Assembly (NCBI GenBank): GCA_030734395.1 | Contig: JAUZTG010000008.1 | Coordinates: 372,001 to 436,000, forward strand | Length of the DNA: 64,000 nt | From: Sarocladium kiliense | Taxonomy: Eukaryota > Ascomycota > Sordariomycetes > Hypocreales > Sarocladiaceae | Direction: 5' to 3' | Part shown: positions 10,630-21,749 of the stretch, one piece after another | Layout of the letters: the number at the start of each line of letters is the position of its first letter | Position numbering within the stretch: the first letter of the stretch is position 1 | The notes under the pieces: model-generated | Database searches by the model: none | What the model saw: only the letters and a program-made list of their open reading frames with translations | What the model was told of the DNA's origin: nothing | Position numbers and translations under genes: made by a program

Positions 10630-12726
10630 ATGCCTCCTTCCTCGAGGCAGGCGCAGAACCTGGGGCAGATCATTGAGTATATCCCAGGTACGCAGCATCC
10701 TGCCACATTTGAGCTCACTCTACCCTCGCTCTCCTGAACCTTCACGCATGAGTGATCATGTCGCATTGTTATCCCATGCCGTCCTCACGCGAGAACCTCG
10801 CCACCTGCGAGACAAATTATCTCACTTCACCGATCGCGCTAACACACTTCACAGATCGCTTGTATCTCGCCGCCTACACCCATACTCCAACTGCCGACAC
10901 CCTCTTCCCGTACCCTCAGCCGACCACCTCGAAGAGGCGAGCACGTGCTGCTGTGGAAACGAGCTCCGATACCCGAAACCCGCCGTGCTACTTCACCGTT
11001 GACGATACCCTGCTCTACAACGCCTTCCACCATGACTTCGGCCCGCTGCATATTGGCCACCTCTACCGCTTTGCCATCCAGTTCCACGATATCCTAGGCC
11101 ACAAGGATAACCAGAACCGGCCGATTGTCTTCTACAGCGCCGCAGACCCGAGGAGTAGGTTCAATGCTACAGCCTAAGACGCAACGGCAATGCTAACCTT
11201 TGTTAGGTCGCGCGAATGCTGCGTGCATGCTTGCATGCTACATGGTCCTCATCCAGAACTGGCCACCGCATCTGGCATTGGCTCCCATCGCCCAGGTTGA
11301 CCCGCCGTTGATGCCCTTCCGCGATGCTGGATACAGCCAGGCAGACTATGGCATCAGTGTCCAGGACGTAGTCTACGGTGTATGGAAGGCTAAGGAGGAG
11401 AAGTGCTGCGACCTCGACAACTTCGACCTAGATATGTACGAGAAGTATGAGCGTGTTGAGCACGGTGACTTCAACTGGATTACCCCGAGCTTCCTGGCCT
11501 TTGCCTCGCCACAGCACACTCCCGTGGCCAAGATCACTGAGGATTCTGAGCTGTACCCTCTCCTCCCCAGGGACCTCGCCGCTGTCGACGCCCACCCTAC
11601 TCTTCCCCAACCCTTCAAGAACGTGCTGAAGCATTTCTCCGAGAAGAACATTGGTCTCGTGGTCAGACTCAACTCCGAGCTCTACTCACCATCATATTTC
11701 GAGGCCCTCGGTATCCAGCACCTCGACATGATCTTCGACGATGGTACCTGCCCTCCGTTGACCACTGTCCGAAAGTTTATTCGTCTGGCGCATGAGACCA
11801 TCACTGTGAAGAAGAAGGGCATTGCGGTCCACTGCAAGGCTGGCCTTGGTCGGACTGGCTGCCTCATTGGTGCGTACCTTATCTACCGCCACGGCTTCAC
11901 TGCCGATGAGATTATCTCTTTCATGCGCTTCATGCGTCCTGGCATGGTTGTCGGTCCGCAGCAGCACTGGTTGCATCTCAACCAAGGGACTTTCCGAGAG
12001 TGGTGGATTGAGGAGAGGGTTGAGCGCAGGCTTCGCAAGGAGCTCGCCGCATCAAACCCCGTGCCTAGTACGCCCGTCCGCGCGATGCAGAAGACTTCAC
12101 TCCGCAACGGCCAGACCTCGACACCACCGCAACGCACTGGTTCCAACCGCACACCGCTCAGTGAGCTCGATGCGGACCGTAAAAATAAGGCTGCGCAGGA
12201 AGACTACCTCCCAGCACCAACACCTGGGCAGCCACGGAAGACCGCACGTATCGATCGTCACCATCCCTACTCAAGGTCAACATCGAACACGACACCAGTC
12301 GAGGAGGAGGTCACCATCGAGCAGGAGACGGAGATCATGACAATGACTCGCCGCTCACAAGGTGCTGGAGAGTCAGACGAGGAGTTCCTCCTCCGCATGC
12401 GCAGCCACAGGAAAGCATCGCAGTCGCCTGGCCGTTCAGAGAAGAGCCGGTCGTTCAGCCAAACAACATCTGCCGTCTACATGGTTGATAACGACGCATC
12501 ACAAGATGCCGAGAACATTGGTGGTGGCCGACCCAAGGTCGTTGATCGTGTCGCCAGCACACCCGCTGTCCTTGCAAAGGTCCGCAGCTCGAAGAGGAGC
12601 GCCGAGTCACCGCTTCGGGCCAAGGAGTCTGGTGGTATTCGCAAGACGAGTGGCCGTATCGGAAGCCAGGGGCCTGTCTCTTCGACGGTGGCATCCGCAG
12701 TACGCAAGGTCTCCAGCCAGCAATAG
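10630..12726 (+). CDS. CDC14: Cdc14 dual-specificity phosphatase
   Basis: Exons 10630-10687, 10855-11154 and 11207-12726 join in phase to 625 residues. The N-terminal DSPn domain (IPDRLYLAAY to about residue 160) precedes the catalytic domain, which contains the family landmarks FNWITPSFLAFASPQ, FDDGTCPP and the active-site P-loop HCKAGLGRTG with nucleophile Cys329. RPGMVVGPQQHWLH is a Cdc14 signature. The last 270 residues are a basic, Ser/Thr/Pro-rich disordered tail, which in relatives carries localisation signals and CDK/polo sites. Cdc14 removes phosphates from CDK sites and controls mitotic exit, cytokinesis or septation. There is no sign of truncation. Confidence 0.97.
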
Positions 12727-14012
12727 GATTTGGCTCGCTGATCAGTCTTCTTCACTGATGGCTTCTGGGACTGGCTGTCCTACTTCGACATGATCATGAC
12801 TCACGCATACCATGAAACCGATCCGTGTATTTCAGGGAATGAACGATTCGCTTCTCCGAGGGATTTCTTCTCGTCTCCTCGTCAAATTTTGAGCTTCGAG
12901 CCTTTCCAAATCTGCCTTGACATCCTCCTGATATTCCTGTGGACGGATCAACATGGCACTTCAAACATTTTACACATCACCGGCGAAAAGGGAAACAAAA
13001 GGGCAACACGGTCGACTTTACTTCTCTTCTTCTTGTGCTTTTTGACATCATACTCTTCCGGACTTTGATGAGTTAACGTTTTCCAAATTCCAAACATGGC
13101 GCAAGGGAATGATGCGAATGGAGAGACAGAGAGGATTTTGTTATTTATGTGCTTTGCATGTCCTGCTTTTATGGAGTTCTTGTTCAATGGACCGGGACTG
13201 ATTGAGGGGATGGTAGCTGAGCGAGCGAGCTTGTTCTCAAGTTGGGGGGGGGGGGGGTTGAAACGTATATACATTGAGAGGCATGAGCATACAAAGTTTT
13301 TTTTCTGGTTAATTTTATACACTCCGGTTCTAAACCATCTTGTTCACACTGACCCGGAATTGATCTGTCAGTTGCCATTGAGTTGTTGCTCTTGACCGAT
13401 TGGTCTCTAGGGTATCTATACCTTCATCAACCGTTGAGGTAAAGGTCCCTTGGTGAAATCACAAATCACACCAATGCTGAGATAACTGAACTCTGACCTC
13501 AGGAGTTCCGTACTTGAACCTACAAACACACACAAAGGTCTCTACGTTTACGCAAAGGCTCAGGCTCGCTCATCTAAGCCTAGCCGACCTGCTTGACGCG
13601 ACCTTCACAAATGAGATCGCCCAAACATCATCTTGAACCCGCCTCACAAGGAAATTCATGCAATATCGCTTTTTGGTCATTCATCGTGACGGCCAGACCT
13701 TCGCCGTAGCAAAAATGATCCCATCACGTACTTCTATGAGTCCATGCATGCAGAAACCAAAACTTCCGAGGATGGGGTTCGCTTTCCCTCTCCCTTTTGT
13801 AAAGGGTCCACGTGACCATCGCAAGGGTTGACACAATCCCAGACACCCATTTCAATCATGTTCGTTTTAACTCCTTTCGGCACGTAGACGTGCCTACCAA
13901 ATGCCAGAACTCTTCACGACACCCCTTTCTGCCCAGCTGACTACACTTCTCTGTGAGACGCGCCACATCACCCACGGAGATCCGATATTTCCAAATCGCG
14001 TTGTTGGGCCGT
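12727..14012. other. Convergent 3' region of cdc14 and ERV29
   Basis: A 1.3 kb space between two convergent genes. It holds a run of 14 G at 13244-13257. Short ORFs on both strands cross this run and look random. No gene is supported. Confidence 0.5.
13244..13257. repeat. Poly-G run (14 bases)
   Basis: Fourteen consecutive G bases downstream of cdc14. Such runs are length-unstable and prone to sequencing error, so exact length should not be trusted. Confidence 0.9.
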
Positions 14013-15088
14013 TTAGTAGACCTTCTTCTTCTCGTCGATACTGAATTGACCCGGGCCGCTGTTGACGAGGAGCAGGAGACCACCGACGATGGAGAGGATC
14101 TGGAAGAAGTCGTACTTGGCGAAGTCCTTGTGGGGGTGGTGCTCGTACAGCTAGATGAAACATTAGCGTCTCGCTTCAAGCATGCCGAGGTGTCACACGA
14201 GCAACTTACAGTCCAAAAGTTGTTGACGAGCAGGTTGAAAATGCTAAGGATGACGACCAGGAGTGTGGCGCTGTACTTGGCCTTGAAGCCGACAACGACC
14301 ATGATCGAGGCAATAGCGCCAATAATGGAGACGCAGACGCGCCAGAAAGTCCACTTGCCGCTGAAGACAAAGCCAATAAAGAGGAAGATGAGCAGGACAC
14401 GGCCAGCGAGCTGGAAATACATCTTGCGGTCCTTCTCGTCGATCTGAGGCAGGCCAGCAAAGGCCTTGGTCTTGCGCACCCAGGAGTCAGAAAGGACCAT
14501 GAGGAGGCCGCCGATGACGGAGAGGTTACGGAGGAAGAAATTGAGGTCGAAGATCAAGCCGTAACCGAGAGCCTGAGTAACGACGACGCCCATGAGACCA
14601 CCGACGGCATAGTCGGAGTACTTTCGGATAATGACAAGAACAGAGCAGCAGATCATGGCGACGACATTGACGAAGAGGAAGAGGTGCGTGATGCCAGAGG
14701 GAACTATGAACGTGTGAGTACGGCGCGAGCTCACCTCGAAAGAAGGAAACTTACTGTGCCTGTAGTCATTGAGGTAGAGCAGCTGGTCGTTCCATTGGGT
14801 CATAATGCGGAGTGCATCCTCGAGGAAAGTCACGACGATCAGGAAGCGGCCAATCGCGGGGAGGTATCTGCAGAATAGCTTGTCAGTATCCGGCTGGATG
14901 CCGCACCAAGGTCCGAGGCGAGCTCACGGCTTTACTGGCTCGCTGACAGTGTCGAGCAGGTCCTCAACCTTGGTCGTGTATGGTCGCAGTTGCTCGAGGA
15001 AGCCGCCATTCTGCTCCTCGGCAGGACCAGGACCGCCGTAGGCGGCAGGGCCGCCAAAGCCGTAGCCAGCAGAAGGACCTCGTTGCAT
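14013..15088 (-). CDS. ERV29: ER cargo receptor Erv29/SURF4
   Basis: Exons (minus) 15088-14928, 14867-14755, 14703-14210 and 14150-14013 join in phase to 301 residues. After a short Gly/Pro-rich cytosolic head come ARIAG-type family features: PAIGRFLIVVTFLEDALRI, the QWNDQ segment, about seven hydrophobic helices, FFLRNLSVIGGLLMV and the conserved YDFFQ.LS..GGLLLLV end. The last residues, KKKVY, provide a KKxx dilysine signal for COPI retrieval to the ER. Erv29/SURF4 packs soluble secretory cargo into COPII vesicles. Reading on past 14210 without splicing loses the last helix and the dilysine signal. Confidence 0.95.
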
Positions 15089-16047
15089 GGTGAGGAATTG
15101 GTCGTTCGGAGTATATCGTGTGGTTGTCGAAAGGGAAGAAAGGTAGAGGGCGAGCCGAGACGAGGTGGAAGAGGCCACGAAACAGCAAGGGAATGTGCCC
15201 ACGGCGATGGTGGGGGAAGAGGCGGGTGGCTGGGACCTGGAGCTGGATCGACAGACCCAAGGGGTCAAGTGAAGGGTGCAGCTAAACTGGAGCTTGAGCT
15301 TGAGGTGTCGCCTGCAACACTTGATGGCTGGACCGGCAGACAGGTTCGAAGGGTAAGAGCTTGCGTGATGCTAGTTCGTTAAAAAGACTTGAGTCGAGCG
15401 GGGAAGAAACACAAAGGGAAGTGAGATTGGAAGGCTGAAGATTGGGGTGGTGGTTGATGACGGGAGAGCAAGAAGAGGCAGGACAGAGGTTGTCAGGTAT
15501 GACCTCAGCGTGCAAATCGCCCCCCGAAGCAACAGAGCTCGCAGTGTCTACCGGGGGGAAGGCGGTGTTTGGCGGTGTTAGTGGTCTACTGTGTCCTTTG
15601 CGACTCTGAAATCCCGTGATGACGGGATGTGGGGCCAGGCCGAGCTCCCTTTTGGCTGGCGCGAGGTACCGACGTGCGCCTGCCAGAGTGAGGAAGGTAC
15701 CTCGGCAATCAACGGAGCCACACAGAAAAGGGAAGGAGCCATCGCTGATGCCAATTGCAGGGCAGTCCGCGTGCAGGGACGATGGATGCACTGTTTGGTT
15801 GAATGCTACTGTAGGGTCTTCCATCCTCCGCTCCTTCTCTCGCCCTTGCACGTACTATAGATTACGTGGGCCGACAGGTCATGGCTTTGACCGGCATCAT
15901 CAAGGGACTCGCCTCGGGGTTTATCATTGCTGGCTCCACTAAGGCCTCTAGTCGACTCGGAACAAGGCTGAAGGTTCAGAATGACAGGCATATGCATATG
16001 GGTATCAAACGTCCAAAGGAGGCTTCCAGTACAGTCCAATCCAAAGC
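15089..16047. other. ERV29 promoter region
   Basis: About 0.96 kb upstream of ERV29 (minus strand) and downstream of the glycosylase gene, also minus strand. A 189-codon open frame on the minus strand (15282-15851) is low-complexity and has no recognisable domain. I do not call it a gene. Confidence 0.45.
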
Positions 16048-17556
16048 TCATCGAGGCTCATCCAAGATCCTCAGCTCCCCCGTGTCATCGTACTCTACTC
16101 TCTCTTCGTTAACAGCAAGCCGCAGCTCATATCTGAGAACACGTTTCTCGCCAGTGTGAGGGTCCCATTCCCAGCCTTCTCTCATCCACATCCACCTCAA
16201 GTACGCGCGGAGCTCCTTGTCGTCTGGCCTCACTCGCATCCATTCAGGCTGGAATTCACCTTCCCGCCCTAGCCCATTCCAGTCCGCTGCCCGGCCAAGG
16301 AGCTCGTCGCGGCAGAAGATGCGCCAGCTGTCCAGTGCATACTTGCCTTTGGTCAAGTGCCCAATCTCCCATGCATCAGGCTCATCCTCATCATCTCGAC
16401 TCGGCGTCAGCATGCCATTGTGTGATGTGGCGCCCGGCTCAGTGTACTGTCGAGGCGTGTCTGGATCCCTGTGGTCGTAGCCAGGGACTCGATAGCGACG
16501 CTCCGCTGTAGGAGGCGTGGTTAGGAACCCTGTGGCATATTTCTGCAGGAACGCAAGGCGGTTCTTCGCCAGCCCGAGCGGACGGATCATGCCCAGTATG
16601 GCCTCAGCATTCTCTGGATTTGCGATGTCTGTAGGTGACGGAAATCGAAGTTTGACTTGCTCGAATACGGGTACAGCCACTGTGCCTCGGGTTTTGATCA
16701 GGAAGGTGACGGCAATCAGCAGCCAGAACGGCTCATGGGCCTGTCTTTCTTGAACGAGTCCGAACCTTAGAGCATTGAGAGGCGGGAAGGGAACGCTAGA
16801 GACAACGCCTGGAGCTGGTCGTCTTGGACTTTTAGATGCGCTTGGGGACCTGACTTCGTGGAAATATGGAGACACCGCGGGTTGGTTCGATGGAGACAGC
16901 CACGTCTGCGAGGCTGGAACTAAGCATGGTACATTCTCTGTCGGCACGAAAGATACCTGACGAATTGGCTGAGAGCATGAGTCGCGGCCCTGGGATCGAC
17001 TCCGTTCAATCAAACGTGCTCTGGAATCGGAAGAGCGCATAGCAAGCAAGGCCGCTCTGCTGCAAGCATCCTCTGTCTCAACACCCCAGTAGTGAGAAGT
17101 ATGACGCGACTTTTCCCGCTGTGCACGTTGTTCCGGTTGAAAATCTCCTGATGAGCTTGATACCAATGCAACTGGCCGATGCATTGGAAGCTCGGCCCGT
17201 ACCCTCTCTCCAAGCTGCTTTGCTACAGCGATGAGGCGGTCGGTGCGAGCCCATGGCATCTCAGGAGCAGCGCTCTCCAGAACGAGGGGGATATAGGATA
17301 GCACATCCTGGCCCTCCAGGGATGCTGGGTGTCTTTGATCCCGGTCTCGAAGAGCTCTCGCACACTGGACTAGGGACTGCCAATCCTCGGCACCAGTCAT
17401 GAGGCTTTCATGTAGAAGTCGTTGCAGCTCATCCGCCGGCACAGCACCTGAGTCGATGAGATTGGCAAGGAATTCATGCTCTTCGCCAGCAACGTCGAAT
17501 ACCGAGAGGATATCACGGCCATGGGAACTGCCCATGGCCGCGGTATGTGAGGCCAT
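16048..17556 (-). CDS. MBD4-type DNA glycosylase, no MBD seen
   Basis: Single exon of 502 residues from ATG 17556. The frame is open a little further up but has no ATG there, so an upstream exon is possible. Residues 1-240 are poorly conserved and Ser/Pro-rich. The C-terminal 240 residues resemble the MBD4 HhH-GPD glycosylase: EPFWLLIAVTFLIKTRGTVAVPV, a helix ending MIRPLGLAKNR, then GKYALDSWRIFC, in which Asp409 matches the catalytic Asp of MBD4 (GKYGNDSYRIFC in human), then LRAYLRWMW. MBD4 removes T or U from G:T and G:U mismatches made by deamination of 5-methylcytosine or cytosine. An insertion of about 45 residues separates the two halves of the fold. No methyl-CpG-binding domain is visible. 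Substrate range is inferred only. Confidence 0.8.
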   Translation of the reverse strand: MASHTAAMGSSHGRDILSVFDVAGEEHEFLANLIDSGAVPADELQRLLHESLMTGAEDWQSLVQCARALRDRDQRHPASLEGQDVLSYIPLVLESAAPEMPWARTDRLIAVAKQLGERVRAELPMHRPVALVSSSSGDFQPEQRAQREKSRHTSHYWGVETEDACSRAALLAMRSSDSRARLIERSRSQGRDSCSQPIRQVSFVPTENVPCLVPASQTWLSPSNQPAVSPYFHEVRSPSASKSPRRPAPGVVSSVPFPPLNALRFGLVQERQAHEPFWLLIAVTFLIKTRGTVAVPVFEQVKLRFPSPTDIANPENAEAILGMIRPLGLAKNRLAFLQKYATGFLTTPPTAERRYRVPGYDHRDPDTPRQYTEPGATSHNGMLTPSRDDEDEPDAWEIGHLTKGKYALDSWRIFCRDELLGRAADWNGLGREGEFQPEWMRVRPDDKELRAYLRWMWMREGWEWDPHTGEKRVLRYELRLAVNEERVEYDDTGELRILDEPR

Positions 17557-18748
17557 CCAAGCGTGGGGGACGAGATATTTGAGACCGGGGATGGTGCGTA
17601 GCAACTCCAATCACAGTGATTCACGGTCCTTCATCATAAATCGATGCCATGATTTGCCGTCCGGGGATTGGTCCAGGGTCGCGAAGGAAGAGGATGAGCT
17701 ATACGATATAAGCACCCTGAGGAATATAAACGAGCCTGCGAATAGACAAGATTGCTGGTAAGCTAATGAGCCTCGAAAGACTTCTATGATGTCTTGCAGA
17801 GGTGAAGCTCACGGTCCACTGCATTCCAGAGGGCGTGATGTTGCAGATCTCCTTAGCGTCTCCGATGTCAGCTACAGGGGTCTCAACGCAGGGGCCATCA
17901 GCGCCTGGGCACCAGCCAGAGTTCCGATGCCGTCGGTGACATCAGGCCCGCTGAATGCACTACCTACCGGGTGTCCAACCGCGCCCCAAAACAATATGGA
18001 AACGCCTGAGGCCATATTGTTTGATGATCCTCCAATGATTGACGATTTAAGGTCTTGGTTTTGACATTCAAGTCATGCTTCGGTCAGGCAATCAAGAAGC
18101 TCTAGGCCGGCGGAAAGAGGGTCGAGGATACTTGGATCACGACCCGCCAGTGAAGCAGGGAACGGAAAATAAAGCAATTACTATCATCTATCTCACTATT
18201 CATACTACTACTATTCTACCTTTCTTTTAGGATTGCTATTTTACCTTGCCATGACTATCACTATTACTACAGTAATGGCCTCCCCAGCGGTGAGTTGCAG
18301 CCTCACTGAGTTGGCACCAGCAGTGGCAGGTTACAGGGGTCTAGTCACATCATCGGGAGCTTTGAAACGAGGCAGTTGCTTCACTGCACCGTGGTCACGC
18401 CTTCAATCGCTCTACAGATCTCACTCTCGCCGCCTGGTCACATCGTCTTCTCACAAAACATTTCGGTTTTCTGCCTACCTGTTCATATCGCCTACAAAAT
18501 TCATCCTAGAAGCCTTCCATCGTCATTGTCGAAACCAGGCGTTACTAAGTTTCTGCCAAGCCACACCAATTGGGTGGAGTCACGTGTGCAGCCAGATCCG
18601 TCTCCATCCCCTCGCTTGCACTTCGGCTTCCTCTGGATTCTCGCCTCCGCTGTCTGCCATTCTCGTTTCCTACCGACCGCGCCCGCGCATCACAACCACC
18701 CTCCGACGACACCAACCCCACGGTTCGCCATCCAAAATCATCCAAGAT
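17557..18748. promoter_or_regulatory. Divergent intergenic, glycosylase and SF3B6
   Basis: A 1.2 kb region between divergent genes. An AT- and CT-rich stretch at about 18174-18235 may be close to a transcription start for SF3B6. Two open pieces on the plus strand (about 17640-17759 and 17803-18064) look partly coding but cannot be joined in phase without a stop, so no gene is called. Confidence 0.4.
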
Positions 18749-19446
18749 ATGAGTAGTCGCGGTGGTAAATTAGCCCCCGAAGTCAACAGGTGAGCCGACG
18801 ACGATTCCCCGGCTGCGACGACGGAGGGTGCCAATGCGCTCTGCACAGCATCAGGCCCCCACAGTCGCATGCAGCCTCGTCCCTTATCTCCAGTCATCAA
18901 CATACTGACCCAACTATGCAGAGCTCTGTTCGTGAAGAACCTGAGGTACGATTCGATCTGACGACGACGCTAAAACGATACTCGGGATGCCTTTACTGAC
19001 AATCGATGCAGCTACAACGTCTCCCCGGAAGACCTGTTCGACCTGTTCGGCAAATTTGGCCCTATTCGGTACGCTCGCTCCAACGAGTTTGATGGAACGC
19101 TTTGCGATTGGGTTGATCATGATACGCTGACATTTTTACAGCCAAGTCCGACAGGGAATCGCCAACAACACCAAAGGCACCGCATTCGTGGTATACGAGG
19201 ATGTTGTGGATGCAAAGCAAGCCTGTGACAAACTAAACGGCTTCAACTTTCAGAACCGCTACCTCGTGGGTACGTGAAACTCAGACATGAGAACAACTTC
19301 TCCTGCTGTCCGTGTCCTGAAACATTGCTGACTTTTTGCCGGTAGTTCTTTACCACCAGCCAGACAAGATGGCCCGTTCAAAAGAGGACTTGGAAGCCCG
19401 CCGGGAATCTTTAGCTCAGCTCAAACAGCAACACGGTATCGATTGA
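18749..19446 (+). CDS. SF3B6: SF3b subunit p14 (SF3B6), RRM protein
   Basis: Five small exons, 18749-18789, 18922-18945, 19012-19068, 19142-19269 and 19346-19446, join in phase to 116 residues. The second is only 24 bases. The protein is one RRM with RNP2 ALFVKNLSYNV and RNP1 TKGTAFVVYED. The flanking KLAPEVNR start, LNGFNFQNRYLVVLYHQP and the Lys/Arg/Gln-rich C-terminal helix are typical of p14. In the U2 snRNP, p14 binds SF3B1 and contacts the branch-point adenosine. No long open frame exists here, so the gene is only visible after splicing. PHF5A, from the same SF3b complex, lies at 2 kb. Confidence 0.97.
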
Positions 19447-21749
19447 CAATCCGACCGGCCTTCAGGCAGCCTGCAGAAGAAAACAACTTTGTCTGCTGGC
19501 CGGTCTTCTCCCATCAAACGATCCGGCTCGCCGCCGGACCCCAAGACGATTCTGCGCCGCGCCGGAGGACAGTCCGGCATGGGATCACAGCCATCGTCGC
19601 CGCCTCGAGCTGTTCGCTTCGCCGATGGATTGCGCCCTAAGATGCAAACCTGCGCCTAGGCATCGGCTCGAGGACCCGAATCACGACATGCTCGCGAGAG
19701 CTCAACGACCTGTTCGCACAACGTGCAACTCTCACAGGTGTTGTGATTGGATGCCCAACTCATCTCCGCTCGTTGCTTGTTGTATGAGGGGCTCTTTTTC
19801 TCTACATGTACGGAACAGTTTGCTCTTTTCTCATTTTCCAATCAGTGTTTTATGTTATCAACTCGTTATGGGAACGGGTGTCTCGCCGGAAGGAAACGAG
19901 ACGGGGATCATTAGCAGTGACGATACGTCAAGTCACGGATGGAACCACCCCGCCGTTGGGTGGCCCAGGCTGGGGATTATGGGAACCTGGCTTGGGCTGG
20001 AGATGTTCACTCTCCCTTCGCGGTCTACAAGGTAGTTTCGGACTCTTGACTGCAGTTCTTTTGCAATACGACTATGATGATTGCACTTAGCTTTGACATT
20101 CTCCCGTGACGTGAATGTGGCTGATCACAAGCTCTAATGGCGGCCTAGAGACATAGGGTTGAGAAAGGCACCGCGAGCGACAGCCAACGCTTGACGCCAC
20201 AGGCAAGGCACAGAAGACACCATCCGAGAAACGTTCCACGGAAGCCCAGGGTGTTGCCGGTCGCTGGCGGGACCACTGTTGGGTCATGCCCAAGCCAAGT
20301 CATGCGCTCCGATCTCGGTAATATGAAGCGGACCAGGCTCAGGTAAAGCTGCGACAGTCAGCTTCATGATGGTCGTGAAATCAATTCGAGCAATACGAAG
20401 AACTACTTCCGGCGTCATTACTTAGAAATGTCATTGTCTATCTCAAGGCGCGATCTCTTCGAGTCCCCCAGAAAGAGAATCTGAGTCCGGCGGATGGCGA
20501 TGCGCTGGGATCCACTTCGCAATGATGACATAGCAGTAGACGAATGATGGCATTGCCAATGCTTCTCAACCACTAGTAGCATTTCATGGTCACTAAAACT
20601 AATCAGAAAGCCTTGCGATTAGGCAGACTCTATTTGAGGTACTGCATATCGTTGGTCATTTGTGAGGGAATTGGTGTAGTCTTCCAGTTGGAGGTGCATT
20701 GTGAGTTTGGTAGAGAGAGAGAGGCGGCCGCTTTGTATGCGGCCTGGTTTGCAGGGTGGCCGCAGAAGAGGCCGGGCGGTCGGTGGTGAGGAGGCCAGGC
20801 AGGGACGGAAGGCTGATTTGGGAGAGTCGAGAGAAGGGAGGAGAAAAAAGGACGGTGTGGATGACGATGCACTAGATGGGCTCAGCATCAAGGGAATTGG
20901 CCGTGATGTTGCGGCTGGAGGACTATGTGGTGGGACGGTGTAAGTCGGTGGTGACAGGCGATGACATTCAGGGGTTAGCAAACATCATCACCACCACCTT
21001 CATACACCTTATCCATGGGACTTCAGACATCAGTCATGCCCTCGGTCTTGCCCGGATTACACATACCAGGCTATCCACGATGTCACCCCAAGCAGCCAAC
21101 GTTGGCCGCACATTCATCCCCATGCACCCCCTCCAGCCAACCCTATCACTAGACCACTTGGCCCTCTTCAGCCCTTCCTCCCCTTTACCCTGCCCATATA
21201 CCTCATTCGATAGTATCCCCACGCGAGAAGCACAGCCGTAACCATTCTGTCGGTACTAGGCTCCCATATACCGCAGAAAGGGGGCTTCATAGCCACAATG
21301 CATCGAAGCTTCCTGCGAAGGACGTAGGATCTTTTTCACATGTGAAGGTTTCTATTTCCAGGCAGTGCTTGATGGGACGTCCGAGTCATACTGTGTATCT
21401 CGGCCGAAGGACAAGGCAGCGAGATTCTGGATGGATGAGTCGTTTGCTAGCATGACATCGTTCACTGCCAACCAGGATGAGCTAATGTACTTGGTTGGCC
21501 TCCCTACTTGACCCTAGTATTAGCAAACAACATCGTGTATAAAGCCAACAGAACATCGTCAGATGGCCATCAGAAGGAGACCTAGCCTCCTCATCCACTT
21601 TCTTCCACTCTTTACTCCCACCACAGCCCATATAGAAGGGGGACATACCTTCCACGGTCTTTACCTATCACAGCCTTCTCGCTTCCCTCTCTCCTTCTAC
21701 AGGATCCCTTTCCTGCTCTTCTTTCGAGACGTACAAGGAAAAACATCAA
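19447..21749. other. Intergenic, 2.3 kb
   Basis: Between two plus-strand genes. Several 60-120 codon open frames on both strands overlap one another, lack domains and show no joinable exon pairs. The right end should carry the promoter of the SWIM gene. No gene, tRNA or repeat seen. Confidence 0.5.

Noticed and set aside
15282..15851. 189-codon minus-strand frame upstream of ERV29
   Set aside because: No early ATG, low complexity, and sits where the ERV29 promoter and leader must be.
17399..18064. Possible two-exon plus-strand gene next to the glycosylase
   Set aside because: A good GTAAGC donor and a CAG acceptor exist, but the join makes an immediate stop in the required phase, and the left part is antisense to the glycosylase.
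20701..20943. Arg/Gly-rich plus-strand frame and its Pro-rich antisense partner
   Set aside because: Purine-rich low-complexity DNA keeps both strands open; neither has a domain or exon partners.
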